13,224 nt of DNA from Phycisphaeraceae bacterium (GTDB taxonomy: Bacteria > Planctomycetota > Phycisphaerae > Phycisphaerales > Phycisphaeraceae): assembly GCA_020851395.1 (NCBI GenBank), contig JADZCW010000096.1:1-13224 (forward strand), given 5' to 3'. Below, piece after piece: positions 1-6,984 of the stretch (positions within the stretch are counted from its first letter, which is position 1; every line of letters starts with the position of its first letter). The notes below the pieces were generated by a model, which did no database searches, had not been told where the DNA came from, and saw only the letters and a list, made by a program, of their open reading frames with translations. The position numbers and the translations under genes are program-made.

Positions 1-1317
1 CTCGTCCTCGCGGCCGCGTTTGTATTCACTTCCGGGGGCGGAGGGCAGATGCTTCGCGGCGAGTGGGTCAACAAGACCCAGAAACAGATCGAGGCCCTGC
101 GCATGACCAACGTGCGCGTCCTGGTCCTCGACGAGAACGGCCAACCCGCCCCCCTGGTGAGCGTCCAGCTCACCATGCTCCGCCACGCCTTTGCCTGGGG
201 CGTCGAGATGGCCGGCCGCGACCTGGACTGGGCCGCCGGCAGGCAGACCGATCTCACCCAGGAGCGCGTCTGGCGATGTTTCAGCGCCGTCTCCCTCGAG
301 CACGTCGGCAACTGGCCCGCCGTCGAGCCCAAACAGGGCCAGCGCGATTTCTCCCGCGTCGACCGCGTGCTCGACTGGTCCCGCCAGCAAGGCCTGCCCG
401 TCCGCTGGGGCCAGGTGATCTCGCTGGACCCGCAGAACCTTCCGGCCTGGGTCCGCGAGATGCGTGGTCAACCCTTCGCCGACGCCCTGGAGGAGCAGGT
501 CCGCACCGTCATGCTCCGTTACGGCCAGGAGGTCGGTGAGTTCGACCTGCTGGCCGACGCCCCGACCTACGATGTCGTCGGCGACCGCCTGGGCCCGGGT
601 ATGAATCGGCTTCTGTTTGAGGACGCCCGCTTCGCCTGCCCCGACGCCCGCCTGAGCATGGGCTTCGTCGACTGTCTCCGCCCGGACCGCCTGACGATCA
701 TGGTCCGCTACATGACCGAGGCCGGCCAGGCCTTCCTCGACCCCCGCGTCATCGCCGTCCGCACCCCCATCCGCGACGTGGTCGTCCAGCCCCAGCTCGC
801 CCGCGCCCTTGAGTGGGTCGGCCAGATCGGAAAGCCCGTGGTCGTCACCGGCCTGGAGGTCGGCGGGTCGAGCGAGACCGCCGCGGCCATCTCCCTCGAG
901 ACCATGCTCCGCACCCTCTTCGCCAGCCCGTCGATCAGCGGCGTCTACTTCGCCGGCGTCCGCCAGGAATCCCTGACCGTGCCCAACGCCTCGCTTGGGA
1001 ACGAGTTCGGCCAGCTCACCCAGGCCGGCCAGGTCGTCGAGGCCCTGATCCACAATCTCTGGTGCACCCGCACGACCCTCCTTTCCGACGAGCTGGGCAA
1101 CGTCCAGACCCGCGTCTTCGCCGGCTGGTACGACATGAGCGCGAAACTCCCCAGCGGCGCCGTCGCCCACGCCCGCATCTACATTGCCCCCTCCCACGGC
1201 CAACCCACCCTCCGCCTGGCCGTGCTCGAGCCCCTGCGCGGCATCAAGCCACCCGGCACGGACGACGCCTCCGCCGCGCCGCCGTCGGGCACTTCACTCG
1301 AAAAGCTTGGCGACTGA
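1..1317 (+). CDS. GH10-fold protein, catalytic residues lost (5' end probably outside window)
   Basis: Resembles glycoside hydrolase family 10 (xylanase) proteins of planctomycetes: a short beta-rich N-terminal segment (residues 20-45 counted from the ATG at 49), then the barrel start at HAFAWGVEM (46-54) and a characteristic stretch NWP-VEP-QG-DF-RVDRVLDW (88-110). The family's acid/base motif WDVVNE aligns with FDLLAD (165-170), so Glu is Asp170. The nucleophile motif TELD aligns with TGLE (267-270), so Glu is Gly268. The WH substrate-binding motif is also missing (ISLDPQNLPAW). Hydrolysis is therefore unlikely; a carbohydrate-binding or structural role is inference. The frame stays open to base 1 and encodes LVLAAAFVFTSGGGGQ before the ATG, which looks like the core of a signal peptide, so the true start may lie upstream. 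Alternatively ATG 49 is used, with GGAGGG at 40-45 only three bases before it. Its stop is 8 bases from that of convergent glcF. Confidence 0.72.
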   Translation, partial: LVLAAAFVFTSGGGGQMLRGEWVNKTQKQIEALRMTNVRVLVLDENGQPAPLVSVQLTMLRHAFAWGVEMAGRDLDWAAGRQTDLTQERVWRCFSAVSLEHVGNWPAVEPKQGQRDFSRVDRVLDWSRQQGLPVRWGQVISLDPQNLPAWVREMRGQPFADALEEQVRTVMLRYGQEVGEFDLLADAPTYDVVGDRLGPGMNRLLFEDARFACPDARLSMGFVDCLRPDRLTIMVRYMTEAGQAFLDPRVIAVRTPIRDVVVQPQLARALEWVGQIGKPVVVTGLEVGGSSETAAAISLETMLRTLFASPSISGVYFAGVRQESLTVPNASLGNEFGQLTQAGQVVEALIHNLWCTRTTLLSDELGNVQTRVFAGWYDMSAKLPSGAVAHARIYIAPSHGQPTLRLAVLEPLRGIKPPGTDDASAAPPSGTSLEKLGD

Positions 1318-1325
1318 TCCGCTTC

Positions 1326-2708
1326 TTAGTCTTCCCCGCCGAACATCGCCGCGTGCAGCAGCGTCACCGGATGCACCACCCGCAGCGGCATGCCCATCCG
1401 CCGGGCCTCGGAGTCGATCTGCATCGCACACCCCACGTTCCCCATCACGCACACCCGCGCCCCCGTGGCCGCGATGTTCCGCAGCTTCCGCTCAGCGAGG
1501 TCCCGGGCCATCGCCGGCTGCGAAAGGTTGTACGTCCCCGCCGCCCCGCAGCAGATCTCCGACTCCGCCAGCGGCACGACCCTCATCCCCGGGATCCACG
1601 AGAGGATCTGCCGCGGCGGGTCGGCCACCTGCTGGGCGTGGCGCAGGTGGCAGGCGTCGTGATACGTCACCGTCATCGGCACGGGTTTGAGGTCCGTGGG
1701 TTTTCCGAGCTCGACAAGAACCTCACTGATGTCCCGCATCTTCTCGCTCAATGCCTTCGCCTTCGCGGTGAGGGCGGGGTCATCCCGCAGCAGGTCGTCA
1801 TACTCCCGCAGCATCGCCCCGCAGCCGGCGATGTTGGTCACGATCCAGTCCAGCGGCTTTTCTCCGCCAAGGTCCAGGAACGCCTCAAGGTTCTTCCTCG
1901 CCAGCGCCTTGGCCTCGTGCGAGTCTCCGCCGTGATGGTGGATCGCCCCGCAGCACGCCTGGCCCGTCGGGATGACAACCTCGCAACCGAGCCGCTCGAG
2001 GATCGCCACCGTCTGCCGGTTGATCTCCTGGTAGAGCACGCTGCCGATGCAGCCGGTGAACAGCCCGACGCGCCGTGTCGCGGTGGTAGGTTTCACGGGT
2101 GACGCCAATCGCCGCTCCCACAGCGGTCCATCCGGCGGGAGCATCTGCGCCATCTTCTGGAACTGCGCCGGCAGCACGCCGAGCACGCGCCGGTGCGTCG
2201 CCAACCCCCACAGCCCGAGCTTCTGCAACACCCTCGCCGGCAGCAGGGCGACCTTCAGCCGCGTCGGGTGCGGGAACAGGTGGAAGAACACCCACCGCAG
2301 CAGCTTGTCCGTCAGCGTCGTCGGCCGCATGGCGATGAAGTGCTCGCGCGTCGCCTCGATCAGTTCGTGATACACCACGCCCGACGGGCAGGCCGTCTCG
2401 CACGCCCGGCAGTCCAGGCAGAGGTCCAGGTGCCCCAGCACCGCCTCGCTGGGCCCGATCCGCCCCTCGGCCAGACCCTTCATGAGATGGATCCGCCCGC
2501 GCGGCGAGTCGGACTCGAGCCCGTTCTGCGTGTACGTCGGGCAGGCCGGCAGGCACAGCCCGCAGTGCACGCAGTCCGTCGCCCGCTGGAATGTGTCGGG
2601 ATCGAGCTTGAGCGTGGCCCGCGCCGCCGCCCCGGGGTCGATCGGCGGGACGCCCGAGATCACGCGCGGCCCGGCAGGGTTCGAGGATTCAGTGGATTCA
2701 AGCGTCAC
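1326..2708 (-). CDS. glcF: Glycolate oxidase iron-sulfur subunit GlcF
   Basis: Electron-transfer subunit of the membrane-associated glycolate oxidase (glycolate to glyoxylate), passing electrons from the flavin subunits towards the quinone pool. Length 460 aa. Two ferredoxin-like 4Fe-4S motifs are intact: Cys46/49/52/56 followed by Pro and Cys97/100/103/107 followed by Pro. Two cysteine-rich CCG domains follow, with CCG at 252-254 and 386-388, as in GlcF, LutA and heterodisulfide-reductase-type subunits. Identification as GlcF rather than LutA or GlpC rests on the length, the two N-terminal clusters and the position after glcD and glcE. The start is GTG at 2708. It overlaps the glcE stop by four bases (GTGA), and GAGGTGG lies seven bases before it, which fits translational coupling. 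It is the last gene of the operon; I see no clear terminator in the 8-base gap before the convergent gene. Confidence 0.92.
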   Translation of the reverse strand: MTLESTESSNPAGPRVISGVPPIDPGAAARATLKLDPDTFQRATDCVHCGLCLPACPTYTQNGLESDSPRGRIHLMKGLAEGRIGPSEAVLGHLDLCLDCRACETACPSGVVYHELIEATREHFIAMRPTTLTDKLLRWVFFHLFPHPTRLKVALLPARVLQKLGLWGLATHRRVLGVLPAQFQKMAQMLPPDGPLWERRLASPVKPTTATRRVGLFTGCIGSVLYQEINRQTVAILERLGCEVVIPTGQACCGAIHHHGGDSHEAKALARKNLEAFLDLGGEKPLDWIVTNIAGCGAMLREYDDLLRDDPALTAKAKALSEKMRDISEVLVELGKPTDLKPVPMTVTYHDACHLRHAQQVADPPRQILSWIPGMRVVPLAESEICCGAAGTYNLSQPAMARDLAERKLRNIAATGARVCVMGNVGCAMQIDSEARRMGMPLRVVHPVTLLHAAMFGGED

Positions 2709-3874
2709 GTCGGGACCACCTCACCGACCAGCGTCCGGCCGGGGTTAAGCAAGCCGTGCGGGTCCATCGTCTTCTTGATCGCCAGCAGCATCGCCCAGTC
2801 CGGCGGCAGGGGGGCGATCGGCTCAAACTCACTTCCCGCGTCCGGCCGCGTGTGCCACACACGCACGCCGTCGAACCGCCGCGCCATATCCGTCACCGCC
2901 TGGTTGAACGCCGAATCAGCGGTGATATCCCCCCCCACCCACAGCACGCCATGCGCCGGCAGGGCGTCGATGCGAAGCTGCGATCCCCACGCCGACTGCC
3001 GCAGCGCTTCCCACGCCTCGCCCGTCGACGCCGGCGGCACGATGATCTTCACCAACGTCCTGGCCTGACGTCGTCGGCCACGCCTTGTTGCCCGCTCGGC
3101 TGCGTCCTCCGCCAATGTCATCGCCCGCGACGCGACGATCTTCATCCCCGACGCCTGACCGATCACGCTCTTGAGCGCCTCAAACTGTGCCGTGTTCGCC
3201 AACGAGCTGCCGTAGTACGCCAGCCCGAGCCGCAACGTGCCGTCTTCCTCCGTCAGGTGCAGCCACACCGGCTTGGCCGGACTGGTGAGCAGCGGCGTGA
3301 CGAACCCGTCCACGCTTGCCGCCCCGTCCACCTCCAGCGTCACCCCCAGCACTTCCGAGGGGATCGCGTACGTCCGCACGAACGCCTCGTGCACCACGCC
3401 CAGCTCGCCCATCGCTCCGACCAGCAGCTTGGTCACGTCATACCCCGCCACGTTCTTGACCACCCGCCCGCCGACGTGGATGTCACGCCCCAGGCCGTCG
3501 GCGTAATGCAGCCCCAAGAGCAGGTCACGCATCGTCCCGTAGCCCACGCGCAGCGGCCCGTAGACGTTGTGGTCGATCACCTCGCCGAGCGTCAGATCGT
3601 CGTCCGCGTCGATGGGCAGGAACTGGCTGGCCGCGCTCAGGGCCTTCTGGATCGCCCCGATCGTCGCGCCGGCGTGCACGCGGGCGGTGAAGTCACGCTC
3701 GTAATGCTCCATCACCTCGCCGGCCAGTTGAAACGCGGTGTGCCTCTCGGGAGGGCGATGCCCAAGCCCCGTGTGAGCCACGCCGTAGTGGCACAACGGG
3801 ACACGCGACCGCTGCGCCGCCTGGATCAGGGCGAAGAGGTCAGCCGGTTCGTGGATCGTGACAGTGGGGGGCAT
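2705..3874 (-). CDS. glcE: Glycolate oxidase FAD-binding subunit GlcE
   Basis: Second flavin subunit of glycolate oxidase, a PCMH-type FAD-binding protein of 389 aa from the chosen start. FAD-binding elements in order are VHAGATIGAIQKAL, then the LTLGEVIDHNVYGPLRVGYG segment, then GGRVVKNVAGYDVTKL with VGAMGELGVV. This last motif is the typical GlcE signature (GGR-KNVAGYD). The C-terminal half is shorter and less conserved than in GlcD, and the protein ends DPHGLLNPGRTL, as the family does. I chose ATG 3874 because it lies one base after the glcD stop and the conserved domain begins directly after it. An in-frame GTG at 3916 would add 14 mostly Pro/Ser/Thr residues overlapping the glcD tail and cannot be excluded. 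No Shine-Dalgarno sequence precedes ATG 3874, so coupling to glcD translation is likely. Confidence 0.9.
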   Translation of the reverse strand: MPPTVTIHEPADLFALIQAAQRSRVPLCHYGVAHTGLGHRPPERHTAFQLAGEVMEHYERDFTARVHAGATIGAIQKALSAASQFLPIDADDDLTLGEVIDHNVYGPLRVGYGTMRDLLLGLHYADGLGRDIHVGGRVVKNVAGYDVTKLLVGAMGELGVVHEAFVRTYAIPSEVLGVTLEVDGAASVDGFVTPLLTSPAKPVWLHLTEEDGTLRLGLAYYGSSLANTAQFEALKSVIGQASGMKIVASRAMTLAEDAAERATRRGRRRQARTLVKIIVPPASTGEAWEALRQSAWGSQLRIDALPAHGVLWVGGDITADSAFNQAVTDMARRFDGVRVWHTRPDAGSEFEPIAPLPPDWAMLLAIKKTMDPHGLLNPGRTLVGEVVPT

Positions 3875-3875
3875 G

Positions 3876-5396
3876 TCAGGTGGTAGGGGGATGGTGGGGG
3901 GGGCAGAGGGCTCCACCGGGCACGTTGGGCGACACCGGGCGGTGCAGCTCGATGCGGAGCGTCTTGCTCGGGATGAGCTTGCCGTCGTTGAGCACGGCGT
4001 CGGGGTCGAAGGTCGCCTTGAGTTTCTGGAACGTGTCGATCGTCGCCGGGTTGAACATCCGCGGCATCATGGCCAACTTCTCCACGCCCACGCCGTGCTC
4101 GCCGGTGATTGTCCCGCCGATGTCGATGCAGTATTGCAGCACGCGCTCAGCGGCCTCGAGCGTCCGCTGCACTTCCTGGGCGTTGGACTCGTCGAAGAAG
4201 AAGATCGGGTGCACGTTCCCGTCCCCGGCGTGGAAGACGTTGTTTATTTTGAGGCCATGCTCCGCCCCGATGGCCACGATCCGCTCGACCGCCTCGGGCA
4301 GGCGAGAGCGCGGGATGCAGGCGTCCTGCGTGAAGTAGGCCGTGTGCAGCCGTCCGATCGCGCCGAAGGCTCGCTTGCGGGCCGACCATAGCTCGGTTCG
4401 CCGTTTGGGGTCCGAGCAGTGCTTGATGTCCCTGGCCCCGTTGGCCCGGCAGATGGCCATGATCCGCTCGAGCTGTTCGTCGAGGATCGAGTCCACCCCG
4501 TCGATCTCAATCAGGAGCAGCGCCGCCGCGTCCGTGGGGAAGCCGTAGTGGAACGCGTCCTCGACCACGCGGATCATCCGCCCGTCCATCACTTCCATCG
4601 ACGTGGGCAGGATCCCCGCCGCGATGACGTCCGACACGCTCTTGCAGGCGTCGAACGTCAAGGTGTAGACGGTGTAGACCGTGCGGAAGTGCTCCGGCTT
4701 GGGCGTGAGCCGGCACCAGACTTTGGTGAGGATGCCGAGTGTCCCCTCGGAGCCGCACAGCAGCCCCGTCAGGTCCGGCCCGGGCGATTCATAGAGCGCC
4801 GCCGTGCGCGTCCGCACAATCTCGCCGTCCGGCAGCACAAACTCCACCCCCAGCACGTGATTGCTCGTCACGCCGTGCTTTAGCGTGTTGATCCCGCCGG
4901 CGTTGGTTGCCGCGTTGCCGCCGACGGTTGACGCCCGCTGGCTCGAAGGATCCGGCGAAAAGTGCATGGGCCCCACGGGCAGTTCAGCGTGGTTCTGGTT
5001 CCACCGCGCCACCTCCGCCGCCACCGCCTCGGAGAGCGTCACGTTCAGCGCGCCCGCCTGCGCCACCGCCACGCGATCGGCCAGGTCGATCGACTCGATC
5101 TTCGTCATCCGGCTGGTGCAGAGGATCACCTGCCCGTCGAACGCCACGCACCCGCCGGCCAGTCCCGTGCCGCTGCCGCGCGGGACGATGCCCACGCCGT
5201 GTTTGCGAAGCGTCTTGACGCAGGCCGCCACCTGCTCGGTCGTCGTAGGAAACGCCACCGCCCGCGGCGTCCCTCGCGCCACGGAGAAGCCGTCGCACTC
5301 ATAGACCAACAACTCGTCCGGGCTCGTCAAGAGTCCGGCCGGGCCGACGATGCCGCGCAGGTCATCGAGCAGTTCATCACGCGTCGCGAGGGTCAT
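3876..5396 (-). CDS. glcD: Glycolate oxidase FAD-linked subunit GlcD
   Basis: Catalytic flavoprotein of glycolate oxidase (FAD-linked oxidase with C-terminal cap), 506 aa. Visible motifs: PRGSGTGLAGG (72-82) and PDPSSQRASTVGGNAATNAGG (148-168), which bind FAD. HAGDGNVHP (389-397) and GEHGVGVEK (432-440) belong to the active-site/cap domain, with the usual end FDPDAVLNDGKLIP (463-476). D-lactate dehydrogenases and related 2-hydroxyacid oxidases share these motifs; the call as GlcD comes from the glcE and glcF genes that follow on the same strand with 1-base spacing and 4-base overlap. The last about 15 residues (PPHHPPTT) are a low-complexity tail encoded by a C-rich tract. The ATG start has only a weak GAGG before it. 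A poor promoter candidate (TTGATT, 16-base spacer, TACCAT) lies just upstream. No glcC regulator or glycolate permease is in the window. Confidence 0.93.
   Translation of the reverse strand: MTLATRDELLDDLRGIVGPAGLLTSPDELLVYECDGFSVARGTPRAVAFPTTTEQVAACVKTLRKHGVGIVPRGSGTGLAGGCVAFDGQVILCTSRMTKIESIDLADRVAVAQAGALNVTLSEAVAAEVARWNQNHAELPVGPMHFSPDPSSQRASTVGGNAATNAGGINTLKHGVTSNHVLGVEFVLPDGEIVRTRTAALYESPGPDLTGLLCGSEGTLGILTKVWCRLTPKPEHFRTVYTVYTLTFDACKSVSDVIAAGILPTSMEVMDGRMIRVVEDAFHYGFPTDAAALLLIEIDGVDSILDEQLERIMAICRANGARDIKHCSDPKRRTELWSARKRAFGAIGRLHTAYFTQDACIPRSRLPEAVERIVAIGAEHGLKINNVFHAGDGNVHPIFFFDESNAQEVQRTLEAAERVLQYCIDIGGTITGEHGVGVEKLAMMPRMFNPATIDTFQKLKATFDPDAVLNDGKLIPSKTLRIELHRPVSPNVPGGALCPPHHPPTT
3886..3910 (+). 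other. Potential G-quadruplex at glcD/glcE junction
   Basis: On the + strand, runs of 5, 8 and 3 guanines occur within 25 bases (3886-3890, 3896-3903, 3908-3910). The 8-G run can be split into two G3 runs, giving four G-tracts with loops of 1 to 7 bases, which fits the usual G-quadruplex pattern. A further six-G run starts at 3866. This is the template strand for glcDEF. Whether it folds is not shown by sequence alone; it may simply reflect Pro codons in the glcD tail. Confidence 0.45.
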
Positions 5397-5429
5397 GGCC
5401 TCGAAATGGTAAGACCCCCGGAAGGGAAA

Positions 5430-5452
5430 TCAAAACGCGCCGCCGGACGCGT
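5430..5452 (-). terminator. Weak candidate terminator after the lipoprotein gene
   Basis: Read on the - strand, ACGCG (5452-5448) can pair with CGCGT (5439-5435) around an 8-base loop and is followed by a short T-rich stretch (TTTGAT). The stem is only 5-6 bp. It lies between the lipoprotein stop and the glcD start, where a terminator would be expected, but the hairpin is marginal. Confidence 0.3.
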
Positions 5453-5485
5453 GCCGTCGGTTCATCAGTCAATCTTTCACATCGA

Positions 5486-5836
5486 TCACTGCGTCTCGAA
5501 CTGGATCCGATGACGGATCGTCGTCTGATAGCGGTAGTCGCGAGCCCGCCCGTTGACCGTCGACTGCCGGTCGTAGGTCCGCTCATGGACCCACGTCTGG
5601 CTCGGCGCCTCATACCCCCGGAAAGCCACCGGCCCGACGTCGTTGCGATACGCGTACCACGGCAGACCGCCGGCCTGGGCCATATCGCTCTGCGACAGAC
5701 GAGCCATCATCGGCTTGTCCATCACAAGCGACGCCGGCCGATCGTTCAGCGCGGGGTACGGCTTGGATTGCCAGCTCTGACAACCCACCAGCGCCAGAAC
5801 CACCAGGCCCAGCACAAACAAACCGTCGCGGCGCAT
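5486..5836 (-). CDS. Small lipoprotein of unknown function
   Basis: A 116-aa predicted lipoprotein. A short basic N-terminus (MRRD) is followed by a hydrophobic core (LFVLGLVVLALVG) and a lipobox LVGC with the acylated Cys at 19. Gln at +2 of the mature protein suggests outer-membrane rather than inner-membrane retention, if Lol rules apply here. The mature 98 residues are rich in Tyr, Arg, Gln and Ser with no further Cys, and I recognise no family. The start was set at ATG 5836 because GGAGG sits eight bases upstream; the GTG at 5851 in the same frame would overlap that ribosome binding site. It lies upstream of glcD on the same strand, with 89 bases between, and is divergent from the aquaporin. 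Nothing in its sequence links it to glycolate oxidation. Confidence 0.75.
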   Translation of the reverse strand: MRRDGLFVLGLVVLALVGCQSWQSKPYPALNDRPASLVMDKPMMARLSQSDMAQAGGLPWYAYRNDVGPVAFRGYEAPSQTWVHERTYDRQSTVNGRARDYRYQTTIRHRIQFETQ

Positions 5837-6055
5837 ATCAGAACCCTCCACTTATTTCATGCACCGCGTTGGCCCAAAAGTCCACCCCCAAGCCCGCTAG
5901 TGAAGAGAATTCACCCTGTTTGACGAAGATATCTCCTGTTGCCACCGTGTCGTTAACCGCCCTTGGCCAAAGAAGTTAATTTTGTCTGTTGGGCGAGTCT
6001 CCACGGCATGGTTCTGTTGGGTGCCATGTTTCACTTCTAAGAGGAAAGGATTCCC

Positions 6056-6739
6056 ATGAACGCACGAGCTTTGATTGCAGAGTTTGTCGGCACGTTCACG
6101 CTGATCTTTATTGGCGTCGGCGCCATCGCCATGAACGGATTCACGGGTGGCGATTCGGGCCTGGTGGGCGTTGCCCTGGCCCACGGCTTGGCCATCGCGG
6201 TGATGGTCAGCGCCACGGCCGCGGTCAGCGGCGGGCACCTCAATCCCGCTGTGACCTTTGGGGCCCTGGTCGGCCGAAAGATCAGCATTATCAACGCCAT
6301 CGGATACATCGTCGCCCAGTGCGCCGGCGCCATCGCCGCCGCGATGCTCCTGCCCTTCGTGATGCCCGCCGGCCTGCTCGAGGCGGTGAAGTTCGGCACG
6401 CCCCTGCTCAACGTCGAGAAGGGCGTCACCCCCATGATGGGCATGATCCTCGAGGGTGTCCTGACCTTCTTCCTGGTCTTCGTCGTCTTCGGAACGGGCA
6501 TCGACAAGCGGGCACCCAAGGTCGGCGGGCTGTTCATCGGCCTGACCATCACCATGGACATCCTCTTCGGCGGCCCCCTGACCGGTGGGGCCATCAACCC
6601 CGCCCGGCACCTCGGCCCCGCCCTGGTCGGCGGCCTCTGGGACAACGCCTGGGTCTACTGGGCTGGTCCGATGGCCGGCGGCCTGGTGGCTGGACTCGTC
6701 TATCACCTGATCCTGGACGAAAAAACAGCCACGGCCTGA
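6056..6739 (+). CDS. Aquaporin family channel with TIP2-like selectivity filter
   Basis: Six-helix MIP-family channel of the inner membrane, 227 aa, the usual length for bacterial and archaeal aquaporins. Both half-helix motifs are present: HLNPAVTFG (NPA 63-65) and AINPARHLGP (NPA 181-183). Aligned to E. coli AqpZ (Phe43, His174, Thr183, Arg189), the filter residues are His43, Ile169, Gly178 and Arg184. That is the H-I-G-R set of plant TIP2 aquaporins, which pass ammonia as well as water, rather than the AqpZ water filter or the GlpF glycerol filter (Asp after NPAR is absent). Loop C (about 100-130) has no His, unlike TIP2;1. GAGGAAAGGA ends five bases before the ATG, a good ribosome binding site. 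A strong terminator follows, so it is probably monocistronic. Substrate (water, ammonia or other small neutral solutes) cannot be settled from sequence. Confidence 0.9.
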   Translation: MNARALIAEFVGTFTLIFIGVGAIAMNGFTGGDSGLVGVALAHGLAIAVMVSATAAVSGGHLNPAVTFGALVGRKISIINAIGYIVAQCAGAIAAAMLLPFVMPAGLLEAVKFGTPLLNVEKGVTPMMGMILEGVLTFFLVFVVFGTGIDKRAPKVGGLFIGLTITMDILFGGPLTGGAINPARHLGPALVGGLWDNAWVYWAGPMAGGLVAGLVYHLILDEKTATA

Positions 6740-6769
6740 TCTCATGGTTTGGTCAGGCGACCCGCAATA

Positions 6770-6804
6770 CAGCCGCGGCCGCACGCCGCGGCTGGTTTTC
6801 GTTT
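6770..6804 (+). terminator. Rho-independent terminator after the aquaporin gene
   Basis: A perfect 9-bp GC-rich stem, CAGCCGCGG (6770-6778) with CCGCGGCTG (6786-6794), has a 7-base loop and is followed by GTTTTCGTTT. It starts 30 bases after the aquaporin stop. It implies that gdhA downstream is mainly transcribed from its own promoter. Confidence 0.85.
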
Positions 6805-6900
6805 GTTGAGTTCACATGGCTTACGCGGTGTGATTCACGACCAACACAACACGAAGGTATAAGCCGAATTAATGATGTGGTCGCATCGGCCCAATCCCTT

Positions 6901-6931
6901 TTTACAGAATCAATCCGGCCGGTACCATAAT
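6901..6931 (+). promoter_or_regulatory. Possible gdhA promoter
   Basis: TTTACA (6901-6906) and CATAAT (6926-6931) each match the sigma70 hexamers at five of six positions, but the 19-base spacer is longer than ideal. The 8-base palindrome CCGGCCGG (6915-6922) lies between them and could be a protein site or chance. The segment is AT-rich relative to its surroundings, and its -10 ends 53 bases before the gdhA ATG. Confidence 0.35.
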
Positions 6932-6984
6932 CACCCCGGGTCGTCTGCAAATCTTCGTGGGGTGGGTGAGCACCGAGGAAACAC

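Noticed and set aside
1318..1325. Shared terminator between the GH10-like gene and glcF
   Set aside because: Only 8 bases separate the stops, and I found no hairpin with a T-run across the junction.
813..2102. Long + strand open frame of 429 codons across the GH10-like gene end and glcF
   Set aside because: It overlaps two well-supported genes in other frames and its translation is Arg/Pro/His-rich without motifs, as expected for shadow frames in GC-rich DNA.
5953..5981. Promoter for the aquaporin (TTAACC, 17 bases, TTAATT)
   Set aside because: The spacing is right, but the -35 matches at four and the -10 at only three of six positions, too weak to list.
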